Shown: positions 16,868-26,616, counted from the stretch's first letter. The stretch is DNA of 50,879 bases from Leyella stercorea (GCF_021531655.1 NZ_JADYUF010000025.1:1-50879); one strand, 5' to 3'. Numbers and translations are program-made. The notes: generated by a model from the letters alone, not told the origin.

Positions 16868-19800
16868 TTATTTGTAAATTTTCTTTATCTCCGCACCACG
16901 ATAGTAGTGCAGCAGAATCTGGTCGTAATTATATCCCTTGGCGCCCATTACGGCAGCACCAATCTGGCAGAGGCCTACGCCGTGTCCCCATCCGGCACCA
17001 GTCAGTCGGAAAGTCTGCGGTACTCCGTCCTTAACGTCTTCCTTGTCGACAACGAAAGCGCTACTATAGAGATGAGTGTCGCTCAGAGCGCGGCGTATCT
17101 CCAGTTCCTTGCCAATAGTGAAGGAGTGCTTGGTGCCCACAATCTTCAGTCGGCAGATGCGTCCGCTGCGTCCTCGCTCGACGGGTATGATGTCGACGAT
17201 GTTGCCAAAGTCGATTTTCAGTCGTTCGGTCACAAGACTTTGCAATTGTTCTTGCGTATAGGTGACGTGCCAGCGATAGAAGTCGGTAGTCTCCTGATCG
17301 TAGTCGTTGAGAACCTCGGAGAGTATCTGCCGGTCGTTGGTATTGCACAACGATTCGGGTGCAGTACGTATCCATTGTTCGGCATTGGCTTCAATGGTGA
17401 GGTCGGGCAGGTTGCAGTCTGCATCATCCTTGCCTTTGACGGGTGCCAGGTCCCTTACAGCCACGAGATAAGGCTTCTTGATATTCTCCCAGCAGTACTG
17501 GAATTCCTCGGTAGCACCACCGCAGCATTTGGAGAATCGTGCGTCGCAAATCTCGTTATCGTTCAGGAGTATCTGTCCGCGTGTGGCGTGAATCGCCTGT
17601 GCCACTTGTGGGCTTGTAGCCTTTGTTATGCCCTGATAGCGTTGGCAATGGTCGTCGGCGCAAACGTCGAATATGGTATGGTCCTCGCGGTCGTACCATT
17701 TTATCAGTTCGTCGTCCTTGCGTATGAACGAGAAGAAACCGTTTTGTCCGGCACTTGTCTGCTGCTTGCGTCGCTGCTCAATCTGTGCGAGCAGCCAGCT
17801 GCGTGATATTACGGCATGGGCCTTGAGTAGTTCGATGCTCGATGTGGCGCTCATCTCGCTTGATATTACGCTTTCGAGATAAGTCTCTACAGGCAGCTCA
17901 TTGATGGCACACACCTTGTCGGAGTCGACCACGAGTCGCAACGAGCCGAGGAAAGTCTGAGTTTCCTGTCGTTCCCAATGGAAGTTGACGCCAATAGTTA
18001 CGTCGTGAAGCGAGAACGAAGCGTCGGCAGACTGTGGGTGGAATGTCAGTTCGCGGTATTGCATGCCGTTCCACAGGATGCCACCCTCGTGGAATTCTAC
18101 CGTCTGTTCGCCCTCTATGAGGTTGCCCTTTGCCATGTAAGGCTTGTTGAGTGAGAACGAAATCTTAGCCCCGCTCACAATACCTACCGATACCGATGGT
18201 TGTTTGCCGGCAAAGTGGTTGTCTTGCGAAGCTTCGTTAGAGCGTGTGCGCAGCTTCTCGACGGTCTCGGCAAACTCCGACTGCTTCATTCCGCACTCCT
18301 TCAGTATGCTGAGAGCCTCGTCGGATGTGATGGCTTCGAAGTCTTCACGTCGTGGTGTGACGATAAATCCCGCCATGTCCAAAGCTCCCGGACTGACGAG
18401 GCGTTGTGCGTCGCCGTTGCTGAAGTAGCAGTCGGGACGATGCTTGCTGCGTGGAATCACTACCGACAGGTAGCTGTCGCCATCGCGCCAAGCCAGGATA
18501 TTCATCATTGGTTCGGTGTCGCCACCGTGCATGGGTAGCGAGGTGTACAGTTGGCGGAATAGTTGTTCGCCGGTAGAGCGGTCTGTACAGCGTATTACGA
18601 ACAATGGTATCGGTGTGTTCTTGAGTGCAGCCAGTTCGCCCTTGTCGTCTTTCTTGATTAAAATGTCGAGGTCGTGGCTGAGTCGTGCCCAGTCGTTCTG
18701 CAACGGCAGCATGCCCGAGCAGATAGCCTGGAAGTGCATGTGGTCGGGTGCTGATGCTCCGCACTTCGGACCATTATAGAAAACTGTAAGCGTGGGGTAA
18801 GTATCGAGCAGTCGATACACCTCGCCGTAGTTCAATCCGATGCTCTGCGGGCGGTGTGCACGCAGAGGAATGGTGAAGTGCTGTGGCATTATGGGGAATG
18901 GATTGACAAGCAGGGTGAAGTTCTTGTCAATATGCTTTTGCATCTGTTCGGCTGGGCGGTTTTGCTCGCACAGGAAACATGGACGCTTGGCTATAGCCTT
19001 CTTCTCGATGTTGGCACCAGTCGACACGATGCGTGCAGGATTGAACTGCAACTTGAGCGTAATCTCGCCACAAGTGAGCTCGCGCGTCTTCACATTACGA
19101 AGGTCGTGGAAGTGATGTCTGGCATCGTCCCATACTTCGAGTTGTCGGTTGAAGAAACGTTGCAGCGAACTGTCGGTAGTAGCGTCGGAGTTGCCGGCAG
19201 ACATTTGTTGTCGGGCGGAGATTTCGAGAGTGCGCAGACGGTCCTTGTAGAGGTTGTTGGCGTTCTGTCGTTCGATGCTCAGGGCTGCATCGCTATTGCC
19301 GTCCCAACGTCGGCACAGATACAGTTCGTCGAAGATGCGACCTATGCGGTATTTGCGCGAGAAGGCAAGACCGAGGGCGTAATCCTCGCCGTAGCTTGTA
19401 TTGGGGAATTGTATTTGTCGCAATATCGGGGTGAAGAAGGCACGTGGAGCGCCGAGTCCGTTGATGCGCAAAGCGTTGTTAGGACCGTTGAGGTCGGTCC
19501 ACTCGCTATGGTCGATCAGTCCTGGAGGCAGCGTTTCGAGCTGGAAGTTGCACATGCGGTAGCTTCCGATGATCATGGCTGCGCCCTGGCGATGGAATTC
19601 GTCAACAATGCGTTGCAGGGTTTGAGGCGACGAATACAGGTCGTCGCTGTCGAGCTGTACGGCAAAGCGTCCGCATCGTTCGTCGTCGATAGCTACGTTC
19701 CAGCATCCGCCGATGCCGAGGTCGGTTCGCGTCGGCACGATATGGATGAGTCGTTTGTCTTCCTTGGCAATGTCGTTGAGTATCTCGAATGTGCCGTCGG

Positions 19801-20683
19801 TAGAGTGGTTGTCAACAACGATAACGTTATACTTGAAAGTGGTCTTCTGGCTGAGTGCCGACTTTACGGCGTCTGCCACGGTCTTGGCGCGGTTATATAC
19901 AGGAATCACAACCGAAGCCTCGCAGCAGAAGTCCTGCTCGCTGAAATCGGGTTTTCTGTAGTGTGAAGTGTCCACCGTAGCCCCAATCTTCTCAAGGTGG
20001 CGTGTGGCAGCCTGTTCCATTTCCACCTGCACCTCACGATTGCGCGGGTTGACATAGTCGAACTGTCGTTCGCCGCTCTTTCTGAAGTCGGTTTCTATCT
20101 GTGTATAAAGATATTCGTTGATGTGGAAAATCTCAGCCTTGCGACTGATGTATAGGCGCAGGTCGTACAGTCCGGCATATTTATAGTCGGCTTTCTGCTG
20201 TTTGGCTGCATAGTCGTGCAGAAGCGACGAGCGTATGAGCAGAAGCTGTCCGAAGTCGAAGTCGTCGCGTATGCTACCCTTCTGATAGTCGATGGCAGGA
20301 TGTTTCTCTGTCTGTCCGTCCTTTTGTATATAGCTGTCGGCATAAACCATTCCGGCACCGCTGTCGGTAGCCACACGTAGCATACGGTCAAGGGCGTGCT
20401 GTCCCAGATTCACGGGTGTGGCTTTGAGATTGAGCAATACATACTCGGCATCGGTATTGGCTTCTACTTCGAGAAGGGTTCGGGATGCATTCGGGTTGTC
20501 GACATTGATGAAGGTGATGTCATCGATGCATTTTTTGCCGTCTTCGCATTGGCAGATACGGCTGTTGCCGTTCACCAACAGATTAATATGTTGTATTGTC
20601 TTGCTTTGTCGTAGCGTTTGCAGCAGCTCCTCCAGTTCGTTTATGTCGCTGCAAGGCATAAAGCAGTCTATTTTTTCTCTCAT
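16868..20683 (-). CDS. Four-part fusion: GT2-like + GT2 + DUF4922 (HIT-like) + SpoIID
   Basis: 1271 residues from [10 protein letters not shown]. Residues 1-240 look like a degenerate family-2 glycosyltransferase. Residues 254-500 are a fuller GT2 domain ([29 protein letters not shown] at 343-348). Residues 540-815 match DUF4922, with the HxHxQ motif of HIT/GalT-type phosphorylases at 648-652 (DHMHFQA). Residues 836-1271 are a SpoIID/LytB domain ([10 protein letters not shown] with the likely catalytic Glu943, and [15 protein letters not shown] at 1229-1243). SpoIID proteins are lytic transglycosylases that normally act outside the cytoplasm, yet no signal peptide or membrane helix is seen. 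Two AmpG-like transporters follow, so a role in peptidoglycan fragment metabolism is inferred. The start at 20683 avoids an atypical 26-residue extension. Confidence 0.9.
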   Translation of the reverse strand: MREKIDCFMPCSDINELEELLQTLRQSKTIQHINLLVNGNSRICQCEDGKKCIDDITFINVDNPNASRTLLEVEANTDAEYVLLNLKATPVNLGQHALDRMLRVATDSGAGMVYADSYIQKDGQTEKHPAIDYQKGSIRDDFDFGQLLLIRSSLLHDYAAKQQKADYKYAGLYDLRLYISRKAEIFHINEYLYTQIETDFRKSGERQFDYVNPRNREVQVEMEQAATRHLEKIGATVDTSHYRKPDFSEQDFCCEASVVIPVYNRAKTVADAVKSALSQKTTFKYNVIVVDNHSTDGTFEILNDIAKEDKRLIHIVPTRTDLGIGGCWNVAIDDERCGRFAVQLDSDDLYSSPQTLQRIVDEFHRQGAAMIIGSYRMCNFQLETLPPGLIDHSEWTDLNGPNNALRINGLGAPRAFFTPILRQIQFPNTSYGEDYALGLAFSRKYRIGRIFDELYLCRRWDGNSDAALSIERQNANNLYKDRLRTLEISARQQMSAGNSDATTDSSLQRFFNRQLEVWDDARHHFHDLRNVKTRELTCGEITLKLQFNPARIVSTGANIEKKAIAKRPCFLCEQNRPAEQMQKHIDKNFTLLVNPFPIMPQHFTIPLRAHRPQSIGLNYGEVYRLLDTYPTLTVFYNGPKCGASAPDHMHFQAICSGMLPLQNDWARLSHDLDILIKKDDKGELAALKNTPIPLFVIRCTDRSTGEQLFRQLYTSLPMHGGDTEPMMNILAWRDGDSYLSVVIPRSKHRPDCYFSNGDAQRLVSPGALDMAGFIVTPRREDFEAITSDEALSILKECGMKQSEFAETVEKLRTRSNEASQDNHFAGKQPSVSVGIVSGAKISFSLNKPYMAKGNLIEGEQTVEFHEGGILWNGMQYRELTFHPQSADASFSLHDVTIGVNFHWERQETQTFLGSLRLVVDSDKVCAINELPVETYLESVISSEMSATSSIELLKAHAVISRSWLLAQIEQRRKQQTSAGQNGFFSFIRKDDELIKWYDREDHTIFDVCADDHCQRYQGITKATSPQVAQAIHATRGQILLNDNEICDARFSKCCGGATEEFQYCWENIKKPYLVAVRDLAPVKGKDDADCNLPDLTIEANAEQWIRTAPESLCNTNDRQILSEVLNDYDQETTDFYRWHVTYTQEQLQSLVTERLKIDFGNIVDIIPVERGRSGRICRLKIVGTKHSFTIGKELEIRRALSDTHLYSSAFVVDKEDVKDGVPQTFRLTGAGWGHGVGLCQIGAAVMGAKGYNYDQILLHYYRGAEIKKIYK

Positions 20684-20795
20684 GTTTGTTGTATTTTGTT
20701 TGTGTGATGGTATTGTCAACAAAGATTTTGGTACTGCAAATTTAGTGAATTTATTCATCATACAACAAAAAAGTACACATATTTTTATATATGAT

Positions 20796-20826
20796 TTTGA
20801 AGTTCAAAATATTTGTTCTAACTTTA
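20796..20826 (+). promoter_or_regulatory. Promoter before the phytase-like gene
   Basis: TTTG at 20796-20799, a 19-bp spacer and TAACTTTA at 20819-20826 fit the Bacteroides promoter TTTG-N19-21-TAnnTTTG, with one mismatch in the last base. The ATG at 20845 lies 18 bases downstream. Confidence 0.65.
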
Positions 20827-20844
20827 GCCATAAAAAATTAGAAT

Positions 20845-21927
20845 ATGAGAAAGTTTTTATTGGCAGCATCATTATCTTTTGTGACTCTTGCTGCGTTTTG
20901 TGAAGATGCCGACTGGCACGTAGTCCGCTCACATGCTCAGAAGCATTTCTTGCAGACCATACCTGCAGGCAATTATAGTGGCATCACGAATATGGGTGGC
21001 GATGTGTATGCAATGGTAAGCGACAAGTCTGACTCGGCGCTTTATTTCAATGTGCGTCTGTATATCAGCCGGCAGACGGGTGAGCTGTTACAGGCTGAAT
21101 ATTTGGGCAGCAAGGGTAGGGTAGAAGCTGCCGGACTTGACAACGAGGCAATAGTCAGAGTGTCAGACTCTACAATAGTAGTGGCAAGCGAGCAGCGCTT
21201 CCGGCTGAAGGAATATCTCATAGAATCAGAAAGCGTGGGAGCCGACGGCGGAGTCTTGAATACTATAGCTGAAGCCAAGGAGCAGCCGAAGTTGTGGGAG
21301 TGGTCGATGCCCGAAGAGGAGTTTTGGCCCAACTATGGATTTGAGTCGTTGGCATACGACAGCATAAGCCGTAAGCTCTGGACCATCAACGAAAGTTCGT
21401 TGCGTTGCGACGGCAAGGCATCCTCGCCTCAGAATCCGCGTAGGAATGTGTTGCGATTGATGTCGTTCAGTCGTGACGATGTGTCAGCAGCTCCTGTGTC
21501 TTATCTATATCGTATGGACATGCCAACAACGTTGAAGTCTGCCCAGACGTATGCCATGGGTGTGAGTGAGCTGTGTGCGCTGCCTGACGGCCAGTTGCTC
21601 GTATTGGAGCGTGAGGCGTTTGTGCCGAAGGCTAAGATGGGTGCATTCTGTCAATGCAAGTTGTACATAGTCAATCCGTCGGTTGAGAAGCCTTATCCCT
21701 TGGATCGAAGCGTTGAGGCTGACGCGCCCTACGTTGGCAAGCGTTTGCTCACTTCATGGCGCACAACAATCTCTCTTTTCAGTCAGAACTGGGCGAATTA
21801 CGAGGGTATGTGTCTCGGGCCGAAACTTGATAATGGCGACCAAGTGGTGGTGCTCGTCAGCGACTCGCAAGATGGATATGCGGGTGTGTTGCGCGACTGG
21901 TTTAAGACGATAGTTATTTCGAATTAG
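20845..21927 (+). CDS. Secreted phytase-like esterase-domain protein
   Basis: 360 residues. A signal peptide (MRKFLLAASLSFVTLAAFC) directs export. The rest fits the 'esterase-like activity of phytase' beta-propeller family: ITNMGGDVYAMVSDKSD near the start, NYGFESLAYDSISRKLWTINESSLR, VSELCALPDGQLLVLEREAF, and NYEGMCLGPKLDNGDQVVVLVSDSQDG close to the C-terminus. Substrate unknown. It is divergent from the SpoIID-fusion gene. Its last codons and TAG stop lie inside a repeat (GTTATTTCGAATTAGGAG), so its natural C-terminus may have been altered. Confidence 0.85.
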   Translation: MRKFLLAASLSFVTLAAFCEDADWHVVRSHAQKHFLQTIPAGNYSGITNMGGDVYAMVSDKSDSALYFNVRLYISRQTGELLQAEYLGSKGRVEAAGLDNEAIVRVSDSTIVVASEQRFRLKEYLIESESVGADGGVLNTIAEAKEQPKLWEWSMPEEEFWPNYGFESLAYDSISRKLWTINESSLRCDGKASSPQNPRRNVLRLMSFSRDDVSAAPVSYLYRMDMPTTLKSAQTYAMGVSELCALPDGQLLVLEREAFVPKAKMGAFCQCKLYIVNPSVEKPYPLDRSVEADAPYVGKRLLTSWRTTISLFSQNWANYEGMCLGPKLDNGDQVVVLVSDSQDGYAGVLRDWFKTIVISN

Positions 21928-22117
21928 GAGTTATTTCGAATTAGGAATTTGGAGTTAGGAGTTGTTTGAGTTAGGAATTAGGAGTTAGGAATTAGGTGTT
22001 ATTTCGAATTGGGAGTTAGGTGTTGTTTGAATTAGGAATTGTAAATTCTTAATTCTCCAAATTCTAAATCGCCGTAGGCGACCAATTCCTAATTCCTAAC
22101 TCCTAATTCCTAATTTT
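21912..22117. repeat. GAATTAGGAGTTAGGAATT repeat patch with inverted arm
   Basis: Many copies of (G)AATTAGGA/GTTAGGA run from 21912 to about 22040, including three close copies of TTATTTCGAATTRGGAG, followed by an opposite-strand arm (CCTAATTCCTAACTCCTAATT) at 22087-22113. A short GCCGTAGGCG dyad sits between them at 22071-22080. The transcript could form a long hairpin and terminate both converging genes. Confidence 0.8.
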
Positions 22118-22556
22118 CTTTTAGTAAATCGTTGAGGAAAGAGTCCAAGTCCTTGTCCAAACCCTCCATCAGGTCTTTGCCGATGATGACAGTATCGTCG
22201 TCGGCAATGAAGAGCTCGGCAATGTTCTCTTTCTCGTCATTCTCGAGCACAAAGCTGTATGGCTTTAGGATGCCAAGATTCTCAAGGGTCTTGGCGGAGG
22301 CATTCATGCAGTTGTTGAGAATCCGCTCCACAGAATCGTAGAAGTCCTCGTCGTTGTTGCCTATCCATTGTTCCACCACGCAACGAGTGATTTCGTTGTC
22401 GTCGTCGTCGAAAGCCAGCATCTCGCCGCTGTCCTGCGACACGCGCACATGGATATCGGTCAGCGCCGAAACCTCGTCGTTGTTAGGGAACTTCTGGGCT
22501 ATTTTCTTCAGAAAACGCTCAATCTGCTGTGTTGTCTGTTCAGATGGTTTTATCAT
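22110..22556 (-). CDS. Acidic hypothetical protein (148 aa)
   Basis: I do not recognise the family. The start MIKPSEQTTQQIERFLKKIA gives 148 residues; an ATG ten codons upstream (22586) is also possible. The much longer open frame beyond that lies antisense to the RnfCD gene and is not real. The protein is strongly acidic (DDDDNE, NNDEDFYDSVE, DKDLDSFLNDLLKEN), has no signal or membrane segment, and begins with a helix. It lies divergent to the RnfCD fusion and ends within the AATTAGGA repeat, which provides its TAG stop. Confidence 0.75.
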   Translation of the reverse strand: MIKPSEQTTQQIERFLKKIAQKFPNNDEVSALTDIHVRVSQDSGEMLAFDDDDNEITRCVVEQWIGNNDEDFYDSVERILNNCMNASAKTLENLGILKPYSFVLENDEKENIAELFIADDDTVIIGKDLMEGLDKDLDSFLNDLLKEN

Positions 22557-22689
22557 TTTGGTTCTGACTTTTAGGTTTATGTCCATTTCTACGCCTTGTT
22601 GTAGGCGTGTCAATGGCTTGTTTATGTGCAAATGTACGTCTTTTTTATTGACAAGACAAACAAAAGTAAAGAAAATATTAACATTTTTA

Positions 22690-22720
22690 TTTGCTGTTCC
22701 GTTTAATAATAGTACTTTTG
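22690..22720 (+). promoter_or_regulatory. Promoter before the RnfCD fusion gene
   Basis: TTTG at 22690-22693, exactly 19 bp, and TACTTTTG at 22713-22720 match the Bacteroides consensus fully. The start codon is 47 bases downstream. Confidence 0.8.
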
Positions 22721-22766
22721 CATAATTCTTAAACTGAAAATCAGACACCAGCACACTATCAATACA

Positions 22767-24905
22767 ATGAAGACATTCCGAATAGGAGGTATTTACCCCA
22801 CAGCCAACAAGCTTACCGCCGATGTGCCTACCATTGAGGCGGAGTTGCCCGAGCAGGCCGTCTTTCCTTTGTCGCAGCATATTGGCGACCCTGCCATACC
22901 TGTGGTAAGGAAGGGTGATGCTGTGAAGGTTGGCACGCTCATTGCCGAAGCGGGTGGAATCATTTCCGCACCTATTTATAGCTCGGTGTCGGGCACAGTG
23001 CTCAAGATAGACACCGTCTCTGACGAGACTGGCAATGCCCGACCGTCTATTGTTATTAATGTGGAAGGCGACGAGTGGGAGCCAAGTATCGACCGCTCTA
23101 ATAATCTTGAAACTCTTGCTGAGCATACAGAACTCACCCCCGACGAGATAATCAATCGTATCAAGTGGGCTGGAGTGACGGGTATGGGTGGGGCAGGAAT
23201 GCCTACTTACGTTAAACTCACCACAATGCCATACACCAAGGCAGAGTGTGTGATACTGAATGGTGTAGAATGCGAACCGTATATTACTGCCGACTATCGC
23301 TTGATGACGGAGCGTGCCGACGAAGTGCTTGTAGGTCTCGACCTGCTCATGCGTGCGGCTAAAGTGGAGCGTGGCTATATCGGTATTGGTGCCAACATGC
23401 CTTCGGCAATAGCCTTGATGCAGCAGAAGGCAGCCAACGACGACCGTGTAGAGATTGTTCCGCTTCAAGCGAAATATCCGCAAGGTGGCGAAAAACAACT
23501 TGTAGATGCTGTGCTGCATCGGCAGGTGCCAGCGCCACCGGCTGTTACAGCCAATGTCGGTGCCATCGTCATAAATGTAGCAACAGCCTTTGCCGTGTAC
23601 GAGGCTGTGATGAAGCATAAACCTCTCTTTGAGCGTTATGTCACAGTATCGGGCAAGGAGATGGCTCATCCTGCCAACTTCCTTGTACGTATAGGAACTC
23701 CAATCCGACAGCTGATTGATGCTTGTGGCGGATTGCCCGTCAGCGATAACAAGATATTGTGGGGCGGACCGATGAGAGGCGTTTCGCTTGATACGCTCGA
23801 CGTTCCGGTGGTGAAGGGCTTGGCAGGTCTTACCATTATGAGTGGTAGCGAGGCACATCGTCATACGCCCGAACCGTGCATCCGTTGCGCCAAGTGTGTC
23901 GACGTATGTCCGATGGGGCTCGAACCTTATCTGCTCGCCCGTCTCTCCATGCTCAAGAAGCGGCAACGGGCAGAGCGCGAACAGATAACATCGTGCATAG
24001 AGTGTGGCTCGTGCCAGTTCGCATGTCCGTCCTATCGTCCGCTGCTCGACTACATCCGTACGGGCAAGGAAGGAATGGAATCGCTCTCGCCACACATGCA
24101 CGGCGGCGACTGCATAAAGCGCAATACGTACGGCGTAATCTTCGCCCTTGTGCCCGCCTTGCTGATGGCTGTGTTCAGCTACGGTCTAAATGCAATATAC
24201 TTGGGCTGTTACAGTCTGCTGTCATGTCTGCTGGCGGAGTGGGGCATAACCCGCTATCTGATGCGCCGCCCGTGTACTCTTGCTGACGGCACAGCCGTAA
24301 TCACCGCCCTCGTAATGACGCTCTGCCTACCAGCACGAACTCCCTTTTGGGCAGTAGCCCTTGGGGCGGTTGGAGCAATTGGTCTGGGCAAGTTTGCCTT
24401 TGGCGGACTTGGGCGCAATGGCGTCAATCCAGCCATCGTAGGCGTATGTGTTGCGCTTCTGTGTCCTGGCAGTTCGGCGCTCACGCCTGGTGTAGGCTAT
24501 GGTGCCAAGAGCCCTTATCTCTTTGCCATGGCAATAATGCTTGGCCTCGCCTTTATGCTGTGGAAGCGCATCATTACATGGCACATTCCTCTCAGCATTA
24601 TCCTTACCACAATAGTGTTGGCAGGCATATTGGCAATAACGGGTACGGACAGCGTACAGCCGCTCAGTCTGGTGCTCGGTGGCGGAACGCTGCTTGGAGC
24701 TGTATTCATGGCTCCCGACTACACCACGTCGCCAATGTCACACCCCGGCAAGATTGTATATGGCATTGCTATAGCAGCGATATCCGTATACCTGCATATG
24801 CAAGGCGAGAGTCGCAACGCAATGCTCATATCCATATTCATAATGAATATACTCACCCCACTCGTAGACAGATACTGCAAACCGCGACGCTACGGTAAGG
24901 CATAG
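22767..24905 (+). CDS. RnfC-RnfD fusion protein (Rnf-type electron transport)
   Basis: 712 residues. The first 440 are RnfC: a lipoyl-like strand (PLSQHIGDPAIPVVRKGDAV), the nucleotide/FMN segment GVTGMGGAGMPTYVKL at 136-151, NGVECEPYITADYRLM, and two [4Fe-4S] motifs with Cys371/374/377/381 and Cys410/413/416/420. From about 445 the chain becomes RnfD-like, with hydrophobic helices, the family segment LADGTAVITALVMTLCLP, the NPAIVG motif, WHIPLS and a typical end (NILTPLVDRYCKPRRYG). The RnfD part is about 265 residues against the usual 320-350, and the loop that carries the covalent FMN threonine (D-x-I-S-x-A-T) is missing. No rnfA, B, E or G is nearby; galE follows. Inner-membrane redox role inferred. 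Confidence 0.93.
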   Translation: MKTFRIGGIYPTANKLTADVPTIEAELPEQAVFPLSQHIGDPAIPVVRKGDAVKVGTLIAEAGGIISAPIYSSVSGTVLKIDTVSDETGNARPSIVINVEGDEWEPSIDRSNNLETLAEHTELTPDEIINRIKWAGVTGMGGAGMPTYVKLTTMPYTKAECVILNGVECEPYITADYRLMTERADEVLVGLDLLMRAAKVERGYIGIGANMPSAIALMQQKAANDDRVEIVPLQAKYPQGGEKQLVDAVLHRQVPAPPAVTANVGAIVINVATAFAVYEAVMKHKPLFERYVTVSGKEMAHPANFLVRIGTPIRQLIDACGGLPVSDNKILWGGPMRGVSLDTLDVPVVKGLAGLTIMSGSEAHRHTPEPCIRCAKCVDVCPMGLEPYLLARLSMLKKRQRAEREQITSCIECGSCQFACPSYRPLLDYIRTGKEGMESLSPHMHGGDCIKRNTYGVIFALVPALLMAVFSYGLNAIYLGCYSLLSCLLAEWGITRYLMRRPCTLADGTAVITALVMTLCLPARTPFWAVALGAVGAIGLGKFAFGGLGRNGVNPAIVGVCVALLCPGSSALTPGVGYGAKSPYLFAMAIMLGLAFMLWKRIITWHIPLSIILTTIVLAGILAITGTDSVQPLSLVLGGGTLLGAVFMAPDYTTSPMSHPGKIVYGIAIAAISVYLHMQGESRNAMLISIFIMNILTPLVDRYCKPRRYGKA

Positions 24906-24973
24906 TATCGTCTCGACACAACACCCTCTCCCAACCATAAAAACCCATTTATCAACTATAAAAATTAAAAGTT

Positions 24974-26011
24974 ATGAAACAAACTATCTTAGTGACCGGT
25001 GGTACCGGTTTCATCGGATCGCACACCACTGTCGAACTCATCGAAGCCGGCTATCAAGTAGTAATCGTCGACAACCTCTCTAACTCAAAGATTGAGGTGC
25101 TCGATGGTATAGAGAAAATCACAGGCGTGCGTCCCGCTTTCGAGCAGGTTGACCTTCGCGACTTTGACGCTACCGAGGCCGTATTCAAGAAGTACCCCGC
25201 CATTGAGGGTATCATCCACTTCGCAGCATCTAAGGCCGTAGGCGAGAGCGTTCAGCAGCCGCTTATGTACTATCGCAACAATGTTGTGTCGCTCGTCAAT
25301 CTGCTTGAGCTCATGCCTAAGTATAATGTCAAGGGCATAATCTTCTCGTCAAGCTGCACCGTTTACGGCCAGCCGAAGCCCGAGAACCTCCCCGTTACTG
25401 AGGACTGCCCTCACCAGAAGGCAACATCACCTTACGGCAACACCAAGGAAATCAACGAGCAGATTATTACCGACTACATCCACAGCGGTGCCAACATCAA
25501 GAGCATCGTTCTGCGCTACTTCAACCCGATTGGAGCTCACCCGTCAGCACTCATCGGCGAATTGCCTAACGGTGTGCCCAACAACCTCATTCCTTACGTA
25601 ACACAGACCGCTATGGGCATCCGCAAGGAACTCACCATCTTCGGCAACGACTATGATACTCCCGATGGAACATGTATCCGCGACTATATCTATGTAGTTG
25701 ACTTGGCTAAGGCTCACGTTTGCGCTATGACACGTGTACTCGACCAAGAGACCGAGCCACTCGAATTCTTCAACATAGGTACAGGCAAGGGTAACTCAAC
25801 ACTCGAGATTGTCAACACATTCGAGCGTGCTACTGGCGTTAAGCTCAACTGGAAGTTCGGTCCGCGTCGTGAGGGCGATATCGAGAAGATCTGGGGCAAT
25901 GTCGACAAGGCCAACAAGGTGCTTGGCTGGAAGGCAGAGGCTAAGCTCGACGACGTGCTCGCTTCGGCTTGGAAGTGGCAGGTTAAGCTCCGTGAAGACG
26001 GCGTAATGTAA
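24974..26011 (+). CDS. galE: UDP-glucose 4-epimerase
   Basis: 345 residues, extended short-chain dehydrogenase fold: NAD motif GGTGFIGSHT at 9-18, VDNLSNS, the SSSCTVYG segment with catalytic Ser/Thr, and the YxxxK pair in SPYGNTK. It interconverts UDP-glucose and UDP-galactose, serving galactose use and surface polysaccharide synthesis. Codons are strongly biased to C-ending forms (as in nifJ and susC here), suggesting high expression. It has a 68-base AT-rich leader after the RnfCD gene and a hairpin terminator after the stop. Confidence 0.96.
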   Translation: MKQTILVTGGTGFIGSHTTVELIEAGYQVVIVDNLSNSKIEVLDGIEKITGVRPAFEQVDLRDFDATEAVFKKYPAIEGIIHFAASKAVGESVQQPLMYYRNNVVSLVNLLELMPKYNVKGIIFSSSCTVYGQPKPENLPVTEDCPHQKATSPYGNTKEINEQIITDYIHSGANIKSIVLRYFNPIGAHPSALIGELPNGVPNNLIPYVTQTAMGIRKELTIFGNDYDTPDGTCIRDYIYVVDLAKAHVCAMTRVLDQETEPLEFFNIGTGKGNSTLEIVNTFERATGVKLNWKFGPRREGDIEKIWGNVDKANKVLGWKAEAKLDDVLASAWKWQVKLREDGVM

Positions 26012-26052
26012 TTAGACTGGAGCTGTCTCCATCATAATATTTGCATTTTTTT

Positions 26053-26089
26053 AAAAAGTAGTTCCTTTTATTGTGAAGGACTACTTTTG
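26053..26089 (+). terminator. Terminator after galE
   Basis: AAAAGTAGTTCCTT pairs with AAGGACTACTTTT (one bulged T) around a short AT loop, with the T tract as part of the right arm. The stem sequence AAGGACTACTTTTG is the same as in one unit of the 22-bp array near 14030, so it may be a dispersed element. Confidence 0.65.
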
Positions 26090-26193
26090 CTTCCTCATTT
26101 AAGCCTTTATTGCAACTCAATAGAGGCTTTTTAATATGGTGCCGAGCAAGCATGACATTATAAAAATACCTCCTATTTTAATATTTTTGCCGA

Positions 26194-26367
26194 ATGGTAA
26201 ATTGGATTTTGCTATTAGGTTCTATATATGTCGCGTCTATACTGTGCTATGATATATATAAGGACTACAAAAAGGAACATCAGATAAGTCCATTGAGAAT
26301 AATCGGAGTGGGAGTTTGTCTGTTTTATGTGGTGCGAAGTATGCATGAAGTCTTATTAAATCAATAA
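26194..26367 (+). CDS. Small two-helix membrane protein (57 aa), hypothetical
   Basis: An ATG at 26194 opens a 57-codon frame ending at TAA 26365-26367. The product has a hydrophobic stretch at residues 3-19 (NWILLLGSIYVASILCY), a charged middle (DIYKDYKKEHQ) and a second hydrophobic stretch at 35-48 (RIIGVGVCLFYVVR). This helix-charged loop-helix pattern is more ordered than expected by chance in AT-rich spacer DNA. I do not recognise it. It lies alone between the galE terminator and the susC promoter. Confidence 0.45.
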   Translation: MVNWILLLGSIYVASILCYDIYKDYKKEHQISPLRIIGVGVCLFYVVRSMHEVLLNQ

Positions 26368-26549
26368 ATAAGCAGAATCAAGGAAGAGTATCAAGACATG
26401 TCGTTTTAGTCTTGGTACGCTTCTTTTTTTGTTTTTCTTCAGCCTGTATAATGTCTGTATATTATGCACTTTTTGTATTTGTTTGCACAAAACTTAGTTT
26501 TTTTGATAATTTTCCCGTAAAATGAGTATTTTTTTTATCAAAAAATATA

Positions 26550-26557
26550 TAACTTTG
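26550..26557 (+). promoter_or_regulatory. -7 box for the susCD operon
   Basis: TAACTTTG matches TAnnTTTG. The -33 position holds only T-rich sequence (ATTTTTTTTA), which suggests a weak or activator-dependent promoter. It implies a 5' leader of about 205 bases before the chosen susC start. Confidence 0.5.
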
Positions 26558-26585
26558 CACAAAAATATATTGGTGATGTCTTGAC

Positions 26586-26616
26586 GACGTACAACGTCTA
26601 TGTGACGCACAACGCC
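26586..26616 (+). repeat. Direct 13-mers in the susC leader
   Basis: GACGTACAACGTC (26586-26598) and GACGCACAACGCC (26604-26616) differ at two positions and start 18 bp apart; the first is a 5-bp dyad around ACA. A further repeated 12-mer GCAAACAACAAT occurs at 26685 and 26704. They lie in the probable 5' leader of the susCD transcript. Confidence 0.55.

Noticed and set aside
18854..19966. Plus-strand 370-residue open frame
   Set aside because: It is antisense to the SpoIID fusion gene, whose domains are clear; the frame has no family motifs.
22557..24101. Long minus-strand open frame extending the 148-residue hypothetical to 663 residues
   Set aside because: It runs antisense to the well-supported RnfCD gene and its residues (many His, Cys, Arg) look like a shadow frame; only the part from 22556 or 22586 is believable.
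26586..26616. Riboswitch in the susC leader
   Set aside because: I could not match the repeats or stems to any known riboswitch core.
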